Counted from the stretch's first letter, positions 18,640-28,883 are shown. The stretch: DNA of 64,000 bases from Deltaproteobacteria bacterium (GCA_031275645.1 JAISOL010000012.1:27736-91735), one strand, 5' to 3'. Numbers and translations: made by a program. The notes: a model not told the origin generated them from the letters alone.

Positions 18640-19893
18640 ATGAAATTCGAGCTTTTCATCGCCCTGCGTTACCTGCGGGCAAAACGCCGGCAGACCTTCA
18701 TTTCGATCATTTCCATATTTTCCATGGTGGGCGTGGCCTTGGGCGTGGCCTCTCTCATTGTGGCCATGGGCATAATGAACGGCTTCACCAGAGAACTGCG
18801 CGAAAAGATCATGGGCGCGACCGCCCAGATTGTGGTGTACAATGCGCACGAAGGCATGCGGGATTACGAAAGGATCCGCTCTCTGCTCCTGAATGTGCCC
18901 GGCGTTGAGAACGTCACTCCCTTTCTTTATACCGAACTTGCCATTTCCACTCCCGGCGGAGTCAAGGGCCTGATGACCAGGGGCATAGATCCGGCCGGCG
19001 GCCCGCTTTCCATCAACATGCTGAATAATCTGGTCAGCGGCAGCCTGAGCAATCTTTCCCGGCAGGCCCGGGAGGAGGATTCTTCCGCCGAAGCCCCTCC
19101 CGACGGCATTATCATAGGGCAGGAACTGGCTTCCTCCCTGCGGGTCGGCCTGGGATCGCGGGTAAATCTGCTGGCGCCGTCGGGGCGCCGCAGTTCCGCG
19201 GGCGTGGCCCCCAGGGTGGCCCCCTTTGTCATTGCCGGCACCTTCAGTACCGGCATGCTCCAGTTTGACACCTCTCTGGGCTTTGTGAGCCTGGAAGCGG
19301 CCAGATCTCTCATGGGCATACGCGATGAACTGGTAAGCGGCCTGGAGCTGAGCATAGCCGATCCCTTCAAGGCCGATTCCGTGGCGGAAGAACTGAACCG
19401 CCTGCTGGGCGGGCGCTACACCATACGCACCTGGATGGAAAGCAACATCAACGTCTTCGCCGCCCTTCGGCTGGAAAAGCTGGCTATGGGCATAGTTCTG
19501 TTCCTGATCGTGCTGGTGGCGTCTTTTTCCATTGTCGCCAGCCTGATTATGCTGGTCATGGAAAAGACCAGGGATATCGCGGTGCTTATGTCCATGGGCG
19601 CGCGGAAAGAATCCATCCGTAAAATTTTTCGCCTGCAGGGGTTGATCATCGGGCTGCTGGGCACCGCCGTTGGTTTCGGCGCGGGCTACCTGCTCTGTTT
19701 TCTGCTCAGGCGCTATAAATTCATCAAATTGCCCGAAGGAGCCTATCCCATGAATTATGTGCCGGTACTCCTGCAATGGCAGGATCTTCTGTCAATTGCT
19801 CTTGGAGCGGTGCTCATCTGCTATCTGGCCACTCTCTATCCGGCCGGCCAGGCCGCCAGACTGGTTCCGGCCGAGGCCCTGCGCTCCGAATGA
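18640..19893 (+). CDS. lolC: Lipoprotein-releasing ABC transporter permease (LolC/LolE family)
   Basis: FELFIALRYLRAKRRQTFISIISIFSMVGVALGVASLIVAMGIMNGF; C-terminal ATLYPAGQAARLVPAEALRSE. Confidence 0.92.
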   Translation: MKFELFIALRYLRAKRRQTFISIISIFSMVGVALGVASLIVAMGIMNGFTRELREKIMGATAQIVVYNAHEGMRDYERIRSLLLNVPGVENVTPFLYTELAISTPGGVKGLMTRGIDPAGGPLSINMLNNLVSGSLSNLSRQAREEDSSAEAPPDGIIIGQELASSLRVGLGSRVNLLAPSGRRSSAGVAPRVAPFVIAGTFSTGMLQFDTSLGFVSLEAARSLMGIRDELVSGLELSIADPFKADSVAEELNRLLGGRYTIRTWMESNINVFAALRLEKLAMGIVLFLIVLVASFSIVASLIMLVMEKTRDIAVLMSMGARKESIRKIFRLQGLIIGLLGTAVGFGAGYLLCFLLRRYKFIKLPEGAYPMNYVPVLLQWQDLLSIALGAVLICYLATLYPAGQAARLVPAEALRSE

Positions 19894-20573
19894 ACAAAAA
19901 TATCTATACCCTGAAAAATCTGTGCAAATTGTACAAGGGCCCGGCGGAAGATCTGCTGATTCTGGATAATCTCAACCTGGGAATCGCCGCCGGCGAACAC
20001 CTTTCCATAATAGGAGCTTCCGGTTCCGGTAAATCCACCCTCTTGCATATTTTGGGGACCCTTGATAGCCCAAGCAGTGGGGAAGCGCTGTTTGAAGAAA
20101 AGCCTCTCAGCGGCTTGAGCGAGGACGAAAAAGCCGAGTTCCGCAACCGGCATCTGGGCTTTATCTTTCAGTTTCACTATTTGCTGCCGGAATTCAATAC
20201 GCTGGAAAATGTCGCCATGCAGGCTGTTATAGGCGGGACGCCCGGAAAAGAAGCCTTGAAGAGGGCGAAGGATATTCTGGAAATGGTCGGTTTGAAAGAA
20301 AGGGGGGAGCACCCCGTCACTACCCTTTCCGGCGGAGAAAGACAAAGAGCCGCCATTGCCAGGGCGATTCTGCAAAACCCCAAAGTGCTCCTGGCCGACG
20401 AGCCCACCGGCAATCTGGACGAAAAAACCGGGCGGCAGATTGCGGATTTACTGTTGAGCCTGAACCGGGATATGGGGCTGACCCTGATTGTTGTGACGCA
20501 CAACCTGGAGCTGGCCCGCAGATCCGGGCGCATACTGGAACTGAAACAGGGCGGGCTGGCGGAGTTCGGATAA
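19890..20573 (+). CDS. lolD: Lipoprotein-releasing ABC transporter ATP-binding protein LolD
   Basis: ATGA overlap with the upstream permease; GASGSGKSTLLHILGTLDSPSSG, LSGGERQRAAIARA. Confidence 0.92.
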   Translation: MNKNIYTLKNLCKLYKGPAEDLLILDNLNLGIAAGEHLSIIGASGSGKSTLLHILGTLDSPSSGEALFEEKPLSGLSEDEKAEFRNRHLGFIFQFHYLLPEFNTLENVAMQAVIGGTPGKEALKRAKDILEMVGLKERGEHPVTTLSGGERQRAAIARAILQNPKVLLADEPTGNLDEKTGRQIADLLLSLNRDMGLTLIVVTHNLELARRSGRILELKQGGLAEFG

Positions 20574-20575
20574 AT

Positions 20576-20625
20576 AGCCGCGAGGCTGGCTTTGCCCGCC
20601 GTTAAGCGGCCGTTTGAGACGTTGG
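20576..20625. repeat. Intergenic repeat copy related to 8745-8800
   Basis: AATAGCCGCGAGGCTGGCTTTGCCCGCCGTTAAGC vs AATAGCCGCAAGGCGGGCTTTGCCCGTTGTTAAGC. Confidence 0.5.
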
Positions 20626-20754
20626 CCGAAATGCCCTGGCGGCCGCGCAAGCGGGAGCCCGCCACGAAGGCGCGGGCGGAACTCGTTTCGCCGTCAAGCG
20701 CCGAAGTGAGCGTCTTAAAGTTAAAATGCTTTAGCAGAAGAAAAGAGGGAACCT

Positions 20755-23511
20755 GTGTCCGGCGCAAATTCATTTTTACTCAAGAGCGGCTGTGAAAGAT
20801 TTTCCCCCGGCGGCGGTCCGCGTTTTTGGGCGGCGTTTTTTCTGCTGTCCTTTCTCCTGGGTCTGTCCGTTCCGGCCGGAGCTTCCACTCCCCTGGACGA
20901 AGACATGATCATGGTGCTGCCTTTCAGGGTGGTCGGAGAGGGCGCCGGCGGCGTTCCGGAAAACGAGCTGCACCAGCTCATGGTGCAACGCCTGCTGGCC
21001 AAGGGCCTGGTGGTCATGCCGCCGGAAGAGGTTTCAAGCCTGCTGGAGGGCGGAAACCTTTCCGCTCCGGACGCGGCCGCCGTACGCTCCCTGCTGGCCG
21101 GCAGCAGGGCGAACGTGGCTGTTTACGGAACCTGTACCCGTCCGGGGGGCTCCCTGCTGCTGGACGGGCGCCTGGTCTGGGCCGATCCCGCCGAGAGAGT
21201 GCGCACTCTGAAGGCGACGCAAAGGGATGCGGGCAACCTTCTCTTTGCCGTGGAAGATCTGGCCGCCCAGATAAACAGCGAAGTCCGCAAGAATTCCGTT
21301 ATCTCCCGCGTGGAGGTGCGCGGCACCAGATCGCTGAATCCGGATATGGTTCTTTTGCGCATCAATACCCGCCGGGGAGACCCCATTGATTTCCAGGCGC
21401 TGGATCGCGAACTGAAACGCATTTGGGAGCTCGGCTATTTCAGCGACATTGTGCTGGATTTGGAACAGAGCGACGAAGGGATAAACCTGATCTACAACGT
21501 CACGGAAAAACCGCGTATTTCCGGAATCGTTTTTGAGAACATCCAGGCTGTGGATGAAGAGGACCTGCGCGTGGCCATGAGCACCCAGCCCGGAGCCGTG
21601 CTGAATGAAAGGGTGCTGAAGACGGACATACAGGCCATAATTGAGGTATACCGCAAAAAAGGCCATTATCTGGCTACGGTCAATTCCCGCCTGGAGGATG
21701 AGGACGAAGGGGCTTCCACCAGATTGATTATGGACGTGACGGAAGGGAACAGGCTCTTTATCGAGACCATTGCGGTAAAGGGAGCCGAAAGTTTCAGCGA
21801 GCGCACCCTCAAGGGCGAAATGGCCCTTTCCGAGCGCTGGCTGTTTTCCGTTTTCACCAATTCCGGGGTGCTGCAGGAGGAACTTCTGGAACGCGATGTT
21901 TCCGCCATCGGGGCTTTTTACATGAACAACGGCTTCATTGACGTGCTGGTGCACGCTCCCGTGGTGGAATATAAGGAAGACGGCATAGTCATCACCTACA
22001 CCGTGGAGGAAGGCCCCCGCTACCGGGTGAGTGGCGTGGGCTTCGCCGGGGAGCTCATCGACAGCGACGCCACCCTGGCCTCTCTCACCGCCATGCACGA
22101 GGCCGCGCGGGATAACGAATATTTCAGCCTGTCGCTGCTGCAGGACGACATAAAGGCCTTGACCGAGTATTATGCCGAATACGGCTACGCCTTCGCTTCG
22201 GTTCTGCCCCAGACCAGGAAGGAGAGCAACGCCGGCGGCGATCCCGGCGTCTTTGTGCTCTACTCCATCGAGAAGAGGCAGAAGGTTCACGTGCGCAACG
22301 TCATCATAGAAGGGAACAACCATACCAGGGATAACGTCATTATGCGCGAAATGCGCCTGGTGGACGGAGACGCCTTCAACGGGCGCCTGCTCAGCCGCAG
22401 CATGCGGCGTCTGAACAATCTGGGCTTTTTTGAGCAGGCGGAGTCGGAACTGCTGCCCACGGCCAATCCGGAAGAAGTGGATATCAAGATCAATCTGAAG
22501 GAAAGAAACACCGGCTCAATAGTGGGCGGCGTGGGTTACAGCACCTATTCCAGATTCGGGGTGAGCGGCAGCATACAGGAGACCAATCTCTGGGGCAAAG
22601 GATATCACCTCGGCTTTCAGACCCAGTTTTCCGATCTTTATAACGCCTATGACCTCTCCTTTTTAAATCCCCGCGTGAACGACAGCAAGCTGAGCTTCGG
22701 CCTGAACCTCTACCGCTGGGAAAACGATTATACGGATTACGACCGCGACACCTTCGGCGGAATAGTGCGCGTGGGCTATCCTCTGGGGGAATACAGCAGC
22801 GCTGTTCTGGGGTACCGTCTGGAATTCTACAAGCTCTTCAACTTTGACAACTACGTCAGCAACGTGCTGCGGCAGTACGCCGGAGATCGCTCGGCCAGGG
22901 TGCTCTCTCTGCGTTTGGCGCGTGACACGACCGATCGCAGGAACCCTTCGGATGGAAGCATTCTGAGTCTGACTTCCGAATATGCCGGAGGATTCATGGG
23001 GGGAGACGATTCCTTCGTCAGATTTATCGCTTCAACCCAGTTCTACAAGAAGGTTACGGAAAACAGCGTGCTTCATCTGAAACTGGTCGGCGGCGCTTTG
23101 CTTGAAAATGAGCACGGCAAATTTCCTCCGGTCTTTGAACGCTTCTGGATGGGAGGCATAGACAGCGTGCGCGGTTACAAAAGCCGGGATATAGTCCCGC
23201 GCGATCTCACCACTCCGTATAACGACCGCATAGGCGGCACGCGCATGGCTTACGCCAATCTTGAGTATATTTTTCAGCTGAGCCAGGATCTGGGCCTGAA
23301 TGTGGTTCCTTTTTTCGACATGGGCGTGAATATAGATCACCGGCAGAAATTCAACTGGAAGGATGACAATAAAAAATCCGCCGGCCTTGAACTGCGCTGG
23401 CGTTCCCCTATGGGAGATCTGCGTTTCAGTTGGGGCTATCCTTTCGACAGGGGCTGGGGCGACATCCGTCTGAGCCCGCGCTTTGAATTTTCCATGGGCA
23501 ATTTCTTTTAG
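20755..23511 (+). CDS. bamA: Outer membrane protein assembly factor BamA with extra N-terminal domain
   Basis: POTRA repeats, C-terminal beta barrel, FWMGGIDSVRGYKSRDIVPRD, terminal FEFSMGNFF; GTG start. Confidence 0.93.
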   Translation: MSGANSFLLKSGCERFSPGGGPRFWAAFFLLSFLLGLSVPAGASTPLDEDMIMVLPFRVVGEGAGGVPENELHQLMVQRLLAKGLVVMPPEEVSSLLEGGNLSAPDAAAVRSLLAGSRANVAVYGTCTRPGGSLLLDGRLVWADPAERVRTLKATQRDAGNLLFAVEDLAAQINSEVRKNSVISRVEVRGTRSLNPDMVLLRINTRRGDPIDFQALDRELKRIWELGYFSDIVLDLEQSDEGINLIYNVTEKPRISGIVFENIQAVDEEDLRVAMSTQPGAVLNERVLKTDIQAIIEVYRKKGHYLATVNSRLEDEDEGASTRLIMDVTEGNRLFIETIAVKGAESFSERTLKGEMALSERWLFSVFTNSGVLQEELLERDVSAIGAFYMNNGFIDVLVHAPVVEYKEDGIVITYTVEEGPRYRVSGVGFAGELIDSDATLASLTAMHEAARDNEYFSLSLLQDDIKALTEYYAEYGYAFASVLPQTRKESNAGGDPGVFVLYSIEKRQKVHVRNVIIEGNNHTRDNVIMREMRLVDGDAFNGRLLSRSMRRLNNLGFFEQAESELLPTANPEEVDIKINLKERNTGSIVGGVGYSTYSRFGVSGSIQETNLWGKGYHLGFQTQFSDLYNAYDLSFLNPRVNDSKLSFGLNLYRWENDYTDYDRDTFGGIVRVGYPLGEYSSAVLGYRLEFYKLFNFDNYVSNVLRQYAGDRSARVLSLRLARDTTDRRNPSDGSILSLTSEYAGGFMGGDDSFVRFIASTQFYKKVTENSVLHLKLVGGALLENEHGKFPPVFERFWMGGIDSVRGYKSRDIVPRDLTTPYNDRIGGTRMAYANLEYIFQLSQDLGLNVVPFFDMGVNIDHRQKFNWKDDNKKSAGLELRWRSPMGDLRFSWGYPFDRGWGDIRLSPRFEFSMGNFF

Positions 23512-23662
23512 ACGTTTGCGCATGAAATGCGCTTATTTCAGGAGCCGCGGCTTGACACCATATCGCTTCCCGCTGTAACCATTTAACAAGCGGCGCGTGA
23601 AGCGGAAATTTCAGACGGGACTCCGGGGGGCACAGGAGGCGGAACAGGGAAGGTTTTCCGGC

Positions 23663-24568
23663 ATGTTGTTCAAAAAATACCATATCCTGATCCTGCGGGA
23701 TCGCGAGGGAGGTTCCAGTCAGCTCCGCCTCAGAGGCTGGGTGGGGGTCTTCCTTTTTTTGCTGCTGGTGGGTTTCGCCGCCAGCACCATATATTTGTGG
23801 GGCTTCCATTACCGTTCCCAGATTTTGGAAAAGCAGCTCACCGGCGCGGAAAAAACCATCAAGGAGCAGAATACCCAGATTGCCAGCATGGACGGCAAAC
23901 TCCGGCTTTTGCAGGGCGATCTCGCGCGTATACAGCAATTTGACGCCAAACTGCGCGTAATGATGAACATGGACAAGGACCCGGCCGATATCAGCGGGAA
24001 CCTCGGCGGCCCCCTGCTGGCGGCATCTTCCCAGCCTTTGCCCCTCTACAGGCAGGAACTCGTGGCCCGCCGGGTGCACAGCCTGCTGGACCAGTTGAGC
24101 ACGGATGCGCGGATGGAAGAACTGCGCCAGCAGGATTTGCTGCACGCCATGCGCGCGAACCGCGAAGTACTGGCTTCCACTCCTTCCATCTGGCCCACCG
24201 ACGGCTACCTTACCTCCACCTTCGGCCGCCGCGCTTCCCCCTTTGGCGCGGGGACGTCCGATTTCCACAAGGGCATTGACATAGCCAACCGTCCGGGAAC
24301 CCCTGTCCGCGCCACGGCCCAGGGCATCGTAACCTTTGCCGGCTGGGACGGCGGTTACGGCAACTGCGTGGTGATCAACCACGGCAACAATATCAGCACC
24401 AGATACGGGCATCTGCAGCAGATTTCCGCCAAGCTGGGGCAGGCGACGAACCGGGGCGACGTGATCGGCACTGTAGGCAGTTCCGGGCGCAGCACCGGCC
24501 CCCATCTGCATTACGAAGTCCGCGTGGGCGGAGTATCCGTGAATCCCTTGCGTTACATCCTGAACTGA
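23663..24568 (+). CDS. M23 family metallopeptidase (murein hydrolase)
   Basis: TSDFHKGIDIANRPGTPVRATAQGIVTFAGWDGGYGNCVVINHGNNISTRYGHLQQI...GRSTGPHLHYEVRVGG. Confidence 0.93.
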   Translation: MLFKKYHILILRDREGGSSQLRLRGWVGVFLFLLLVGFAASTIYLWGFHYRSQILEKQLTGAEKTIKEQNTQIASMDGKLRLLQGDLARIQQFDAKLRVMMNMDKDPADISGNLGGPLLAASSQPLPLYRQELVARRVHSLLDQLSTDARMEELRQQDLLHAMRANREVLASTPSIWPTDGYLTSTFGRRASPFGAGTSDFHKGIDIANRPGTPVRATAQGIVTFAGWDGGYGNCVVINHGNNISTRYGHLQQISAKLGQATNRGDVIGTVGSSGRSTGPHLHYEVRVGGVSVNPLRYILN

Positions 24569-24573
24569 ATGTA

Positions 24574-25329
24574 ATGATCGATGTAAGACACCTCTCGCAC
24601 AGTTTCGGCCCCCACCCGGCCCTGCAGGATTGTTCCTTCCATCTCAGCCGGGGCGAGGTTTTGTTTCTGACCGGGCCTTCCGGCGCCGGCAAGAGCACCC
24701 TCCTGCGTCTGCTTTTTGCGGATCTGCCCCTGCAGCGCGGCGAGGCGGTGGTGGCGGGCTTTCCCCTGAGCAAAATCCGGGCGGCGCAGGTTCCGCTCCT
24801 GCGCCGTCAGGTAAGCATGGTGTTTCAGGATTTCAAGATACTCCCCCTGCGCACGGTCTACGACAATATAGTCCTGCCGCTGCAGGTGCGGGGCATGGAC
24901 AAAACCCATGCCGACCGCAGGGTTTTGGCCGCGGCCCGGGCCGTGGAACTGGAAAATAAGCTGGAATCCTCCTGCGTGGATATTTCCGGCGGCGAACAGC
25001 AGCGCGTGGCCGTGGCCAGAGCGCTGGTGGTGAATCCGCGCATTCTGCTCGCGGATGAGCCCACCGGCAACATGGATCCGGAACTTGCCCTCCAGATTAT
25101 GGATATATTTAAAAAATTTCAGAATTACGGCACGACTCTGATTATAGCCACGCACAGCCCGGAATTGATTCTCCGTAACCCCAGAGCCCGCATTCTGCGC
25201 CTGGATCAGGGCATGATCACCCAGGCCAACTGGCCGGGAGCCATCCTCAATAAATTCTCTTCCGCCGTGCCCCTCGCGGCTTACGGGGGGGGGGCCCGCC
25301 ATGATTCCACTGAAGAGAGAGACGGCTGA
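24574..25329 (+). CDS. ftsE: Cell division ATP-binding protein FtsE
   Basis: GPSGAGKSTLLRLLFADLP, VFQDFKILPLRTVYDNI; overlaps ftsX start (TGATG); G10 tract near the 3' end. Confidence 0.9.
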   Translation: MIDVRHLSHSFGPHPALQDCSFHLSRGEVLFLTGPSGAGKSTLLRLLFADLPLQRGEAVVAGFPLSKIRAAQVPLLRRQVSMVFQDFKILPLRTVYDNIVLPLQVRGMDKTHADRRVLAAARAVELENKLESSCVDISGGEQQRVAVARALVVNPRILLADEPTGNMDPELALQIMDIFKKFQNYGTTLIIATHSPELILRNPRARILRLDQGMITQANWPGAILNKFSSAVPLAAYGGGARHDSTEERDG

Positions 25330-26210
25330 TGCGCGTCTTTTTCCGCCTGTGCAAACAAGCCCTGCAGGATGTAACCCTCAATCCCTGGGCCCAGTTGCTC
25401 ACTTTGGCCGCGGTAACCCTGATGGCTTTTCTGGTGGGGATTTTTCTGATGGCCATCATCACCCTCGACCATCAGTTAGGCGTAATCAAAGGGGAAACCA
25501 TATTTCAAGTCTACTGGCGTCCGGGAGTGGAGCAGAATCTGATTGCCGGGCAGTGGAGGCAGTTGCGCCTGCTGCCGGGATTCGCCCACATTCAGACTTA
25601 TACTCCCCTGGAGGCCCTGCAGGAACTGGAGGGGCGCATCGGGCGCAACAGTTCCTCCAGAAATTTTCCCTTTCTGAATGAGAACAACCCCTTGCCGGCC
25701 ACGGCCCTGATCACTTTCACTCCCGAGGCTGAGGACTACGAGCGCTGGCTGACGGAAACCACCTCCTATCTGGCCAGGCTGGAGGGAGTGGAGAGAGTTT
25801 CCTCCACTCCCTTGCGCGACGAACTGGGACAGGCCTGGCGCACGGTAAACAGCTACGTGCTGCGCCCGATCATCCTCTTTCTCACCCTGATTCTGGGGCT
25901 GGTGGTGGGCAACACTGTCCGTCTGGCCATGCTTTCCAAGTCGCAGGAAGTGGAGATTCTGCAACTGGTGGGAGCCTTCGACTGGTACATACGCATCCCC
26001 ATGCTGGTGATCGGCGGCCTGCAGGGGCTGGTGGGCAGCGCCCTGGCCCTTTTTCTGCTGCGCTTCATCCATCTGCAGATTGAGCAGATTCTCAATTTCC
26101 CTCCCATACTGATGGAAATACAGTTTCTCAACCTCCAGACCATAGTTCTGATGCTGGCTCTCCCCACTCTCCTCGGCATAGTGGGAGGCTGGGTCGGCAT
26201 AAAACGCTAG
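25329..26210 (+). CDS. ftsX: Cell division permease FtsX
   Basis: FtsX-like topology; follows ftsE. Confidence 0.9.
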   Translation: MRVFFRLCKQALQDVTLNPWAQLLTLAAVTLMAFLVGIFLMAIITLDHQLGVIKGETIFQVYWRPGVEQNLIAGQWRQLRLLPGFAHIQTYTPLEALQELEGRIGRNSSSRNFPFLNENNPLPATALITFTPEAEDYERWLTETTSYLARLEGVERVSSTPLRDELGQAWRTVNSYVLRPIILFLTLILGLVVGNTVRLAMLSKSQEVEILQLVGAFDWYIRIPMLVIGGLQGLVGSALALFLLRFIHLQIEQILNFPPILMEIQFLNLQTIVLMLALPTLLGIVGGWVGIKR

Positions 26211-26220
26211 GTGCCGGCGC

Positions 26221-27852
26221 GTGCCCGAATTTACCCTGCTGCTCCGCGGCCTGCCCCATACGCTGGACTGCGCCGCCCCGGGCTCGAAAATGAATCTGCT
26301 CCAGGCTGTCTATCTTTCCGGCCTGCTGGAACCTCCATCCCTCTGCGCCGGGCTGGGCCTGTGCGGACGCTGCCGGGTGCGCTTTCTGCCGGGAACGCCG
26401 CTTCCTTCGCCGCAGCCCGAAGAACTGGACATTCTTGGCGAAGAAGCCCTGGAACAGGGCTGGCGTCTGGCCTGCCGCCATTATCCCGAACCCGGCTCCA
26501 GGCTGGAACTGCCGCCGGAGGTCGCCCCTCTCCCCCCCGGCCGGAAAAAGGCCGGCTCTGATTCCACTGCGGCCGCGGCCGGACATCTGGCTCTGGCTGT
26601 GGATTTCGGCACCACTTCCCTGCATTTTTCCTCCGTGCCGCCGGAAGAGAGCTGGAACTCTCCTACCGCGAAACCGGAACAGCCGGGTTCCCGCATCCGG
26701 GTGAATCCGCAGATGGGGGCGGGGGCCGAGGTCATTTCGCGTCTGGCCTTTGCCCTGCATCCGCGGGGTCTTGCCCGGCTGGGGGAGCTTTCCCGCGCGG
26801 CTCTGGCCCGCATGGTGGAAGAGACGGAAGCGGAGGCCGGCGGAGGGCGGAATGTCGCCGAGATCTGCCTGGCGGCCAATTCCGCCATGACCTGCCTGAT
26901 TCTGGGCAAAGATGTGCATGGGCTCGCCCACGCCCCTTATCGCCTGGACTATGCCGGAGGATGCCGTGAAAACCTGCCCGGTCTGCCGCCGCTCTGGGTG
27001 GCTCCCCTGGCCTCTCCTTTCATCGGCGGAGACATCACCGCCGGCTACGCCGCTCTGGCTTTGGGCGCGGGGGAGCCTTTTCCCTTTCTCCTGGCCGATC
27101 TGGGCACCAACGGCGAATTTATCCTGGCCCTTTCTCCGGATACGGCTCTGGGCGCCAGCCTGCCCCTCGGCCCGGCCCTGGAAGGCGCGGGCCTGCGTTG
27201 CGGTTCCGGAGTCGGGCCAGGCGTGATCACCGATTTCACCCTCTCTCCCCGGGGACTGACTCCCAAAATTCCGGGCCCCGCTGGCGCGGGCCCTCCCGGA
27301 GGCATTTCCGGCAGCGGATACATATCTTTGATCCGGCATCTGCTCCAGTCCGGCATCCTGCGTCCGGACGGACGCTTCGCCTCCGGGGGAGAAATCCTTT
27401 CCCCTCTGGCCGGGCGTCTGGCCGGGCTGCTTGTCCGGAATAAGGGAGGATCTCTCTGGAGGCTGAGCGAAAGTTCCCCCCTTTATCTGGCCGCTTCCGA
27501 CGTGGAGGAAGTTCTTAAAATCAAAGCCGCCTTCAGTCTGGTACTGAAAAGCCTGCTTAAAGCCGCCTCCCTGCGTTTCACGGATTTGCGGGCTCTCCAT
27601 CTGGCCGGCACGCTCGGCGCGCATGTGCGGAGCGGCGATCTGGAGGTTCTGGGCTTCATTCCTCCGGGAGGCGGGAGCAAGGTGAAGGCGGCGGGCAATA
27701 CCTCCCTGGCCGGGAGCGCACTGCTCTGCCGCCGGCCCGCGCTCCGTCCGGAGCTGATTCGCTGGAGCGGGCGGCTGAATACGCTCAACCTCCCGGAACA
27801 GGAAAATTTCCAGAGCCTGTACGCGGAGGAGATGCGTTTTTCCCCGGACTGA
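26221..27852 (+). CDS. [2Fe-2S]/ASKHA-domain protein (DUF4445, RACo-like corrinoid-protein reductive activator family)
   Basis: N-terminal CAGLGLCGRCRV...LACRH; LALAVDFGTTSLHF; LADLGTNGEFIL; ISGSGYISLIRHLL. Confidence 0.82.
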   Translation: MPEFTLLLRGLPHTLDCAAPGSKMNLLQAVYLSGLLEPPSLCAGLGLCGRCRVRFLPGTPLPSPQPEELDILGEEALEQGWRLACRHYPEPGSRLELPPEVAPLPPGRKKAGSDSTAAAAGHLALAVDFGTTSLHFSSVPPEESWNSPTAKPEQPGSRIRVNPQMGAGAEVISRLAFALHPRGLARLGELSRAALARMVEETEAEAGGGRNVAEICLAANSAMTCLILGKDVHGLAHAPYRLDYAGGCRENLPGLPPLWVAPLASPFIGGDITAGYAALALGAGEPFPFLLADLGTNGEFILALSPDTALGASLPLGPALEGAGLRCGSGVGPGVITDFTLSPRGLTPKIPGPAGAGPPGGISGSGYISLIRHLLQSGILRPDGRFASGGEILSPLAGRLAGLLVRNKGGSLWRLSESSPLYLAASDVEEVLKIKAAFSLVLKSLLKAASLRFTDLRALHLAGTLGAHVRSGDLEVLGFIPPGGGSKVKAAGNTSLAGSALLCRRPALRPELIRWSGRLNTLNLPEQENFQSLYAEEMRFSPD

Positions 27853-27890
27853 CGAAAGAGAGCCGGCCCGCCTTCCGGCGCTCTTGCCTA

Positions 27891-28883
27891 ATGCCCGGAC
27901 GCGGGTTAATGTCTTCCGGTATGAGAAAAAATCCTTGTCACAGGGTAAAGTCTTTCCTTCGCTTTCTTTTCCCCGCTCTTCTGGCCCTGGCTCTGCTTCC
28001 GGGAGCGGGCGGCTGCGAAAAGCCGCCCGCTCCCGGCGAGATTGCTCTGGTCAACGGCGCGCCCATCAGCCTGAAACAACTTCAGGCGGCTCACGACGCC
28101 GTATCCCTGAACGGGGACATTTCCGAAATAGCCACTCCCGCCCTGCGCGGCGAGTACGGCGCGCTGCTTGCCGATCTCGTTGTGCAGGAGCTTGTGCTGC
28201 AGGAACTTTCCCGTCTGCATCTCTCCGTTACGGAGGAGGAGCTGGCGGCGGAAGAAGCCCTGTTCCGTTCGGATTTTCCGGGAGAGGAGTTTGAGCGTAT
28301 GCTCCTGGAGGAAAGCATAGACCTGGATATATGGCGGGACAGCCTGCACCGGCATCTGGCCATGAAAAAATTTCTGGGCACTGTGTTGCGCGAGGCCATC
28401 ACTCTGGGCGCTCAGGAGGTGGAGGCGTATTACCTTGAGCGCCAGGACAGCTTCCGGGTTCCGGAATTCATACATTTTATCCAGGTAAACGGCCTGGTCA
28501 GAGAGCAGATCTCCGCCGCCTGCGAACAATTCCGCCAGACTCCGGACGCGGCTCTCCTGCAGGCCAATTTTCCCAACTTCACTGTCCGTGAAGTGCATAT
28601 GCAGAAGGACAGGCTTTCTCCGGAGCAGTTGGCCGGGCTGGACAGGCTGGATATTTTGCAGTCTTCCCCGGTGCAGGAGATGAACGGGGAGTTTTTCGGC
28701 ATGGTGCTTTTGAACCGCGAGGAACCGAGAGCCATGACCAGAACCGAAACCTACGCCCTGATCGAGGGCCTGCTGCTGGAAAAAAAAATCCGGGCGGAAT
28801 TTGAAAAATGGCTTGAAGCCCGCCTGAAAGAATCCGATATCAGCATATCGATGCACCTCATCCCCGAAAACTTGCGTAAATGA
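27891..28883 (+). CDS. SurA-N-like lipoprotein / putative peptidyl-prolyl isomerase-type chaperone
   Basis: Signal peptide with lipobox-like GAGGC; IALVNGAPISLKQLQAAHDAV; adjacent to SurA. Confidence 0.75.
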   Translation: MPGRGLMSSGMRKNPCHRVKSFLRFLFPALLALALLPGAGGCEKPPAPGEIALVNGAPISLKQLQAAHDAVSLNGDISEIATPALRGEYGALLADLVVQELVLQELSRLHLSVTEEELAAEEALFRSDFPGEEFERMLLEESIDLDIWRDSLHRHLAMKKFLGTVLREAITLGAQEVEAYYLERQDSFRVPEFIHFIQVNGLVREQISAACEQFRQTPDAALLQANFPNFTVREVHMQKDRLSPEQLAGLDRLDILQSSPVQEMNGEFFGMVLLNREEPRAMTRTETYALIEGLLLEKKIRAEFEKWLEARLKESDISISMHLIPENLRK

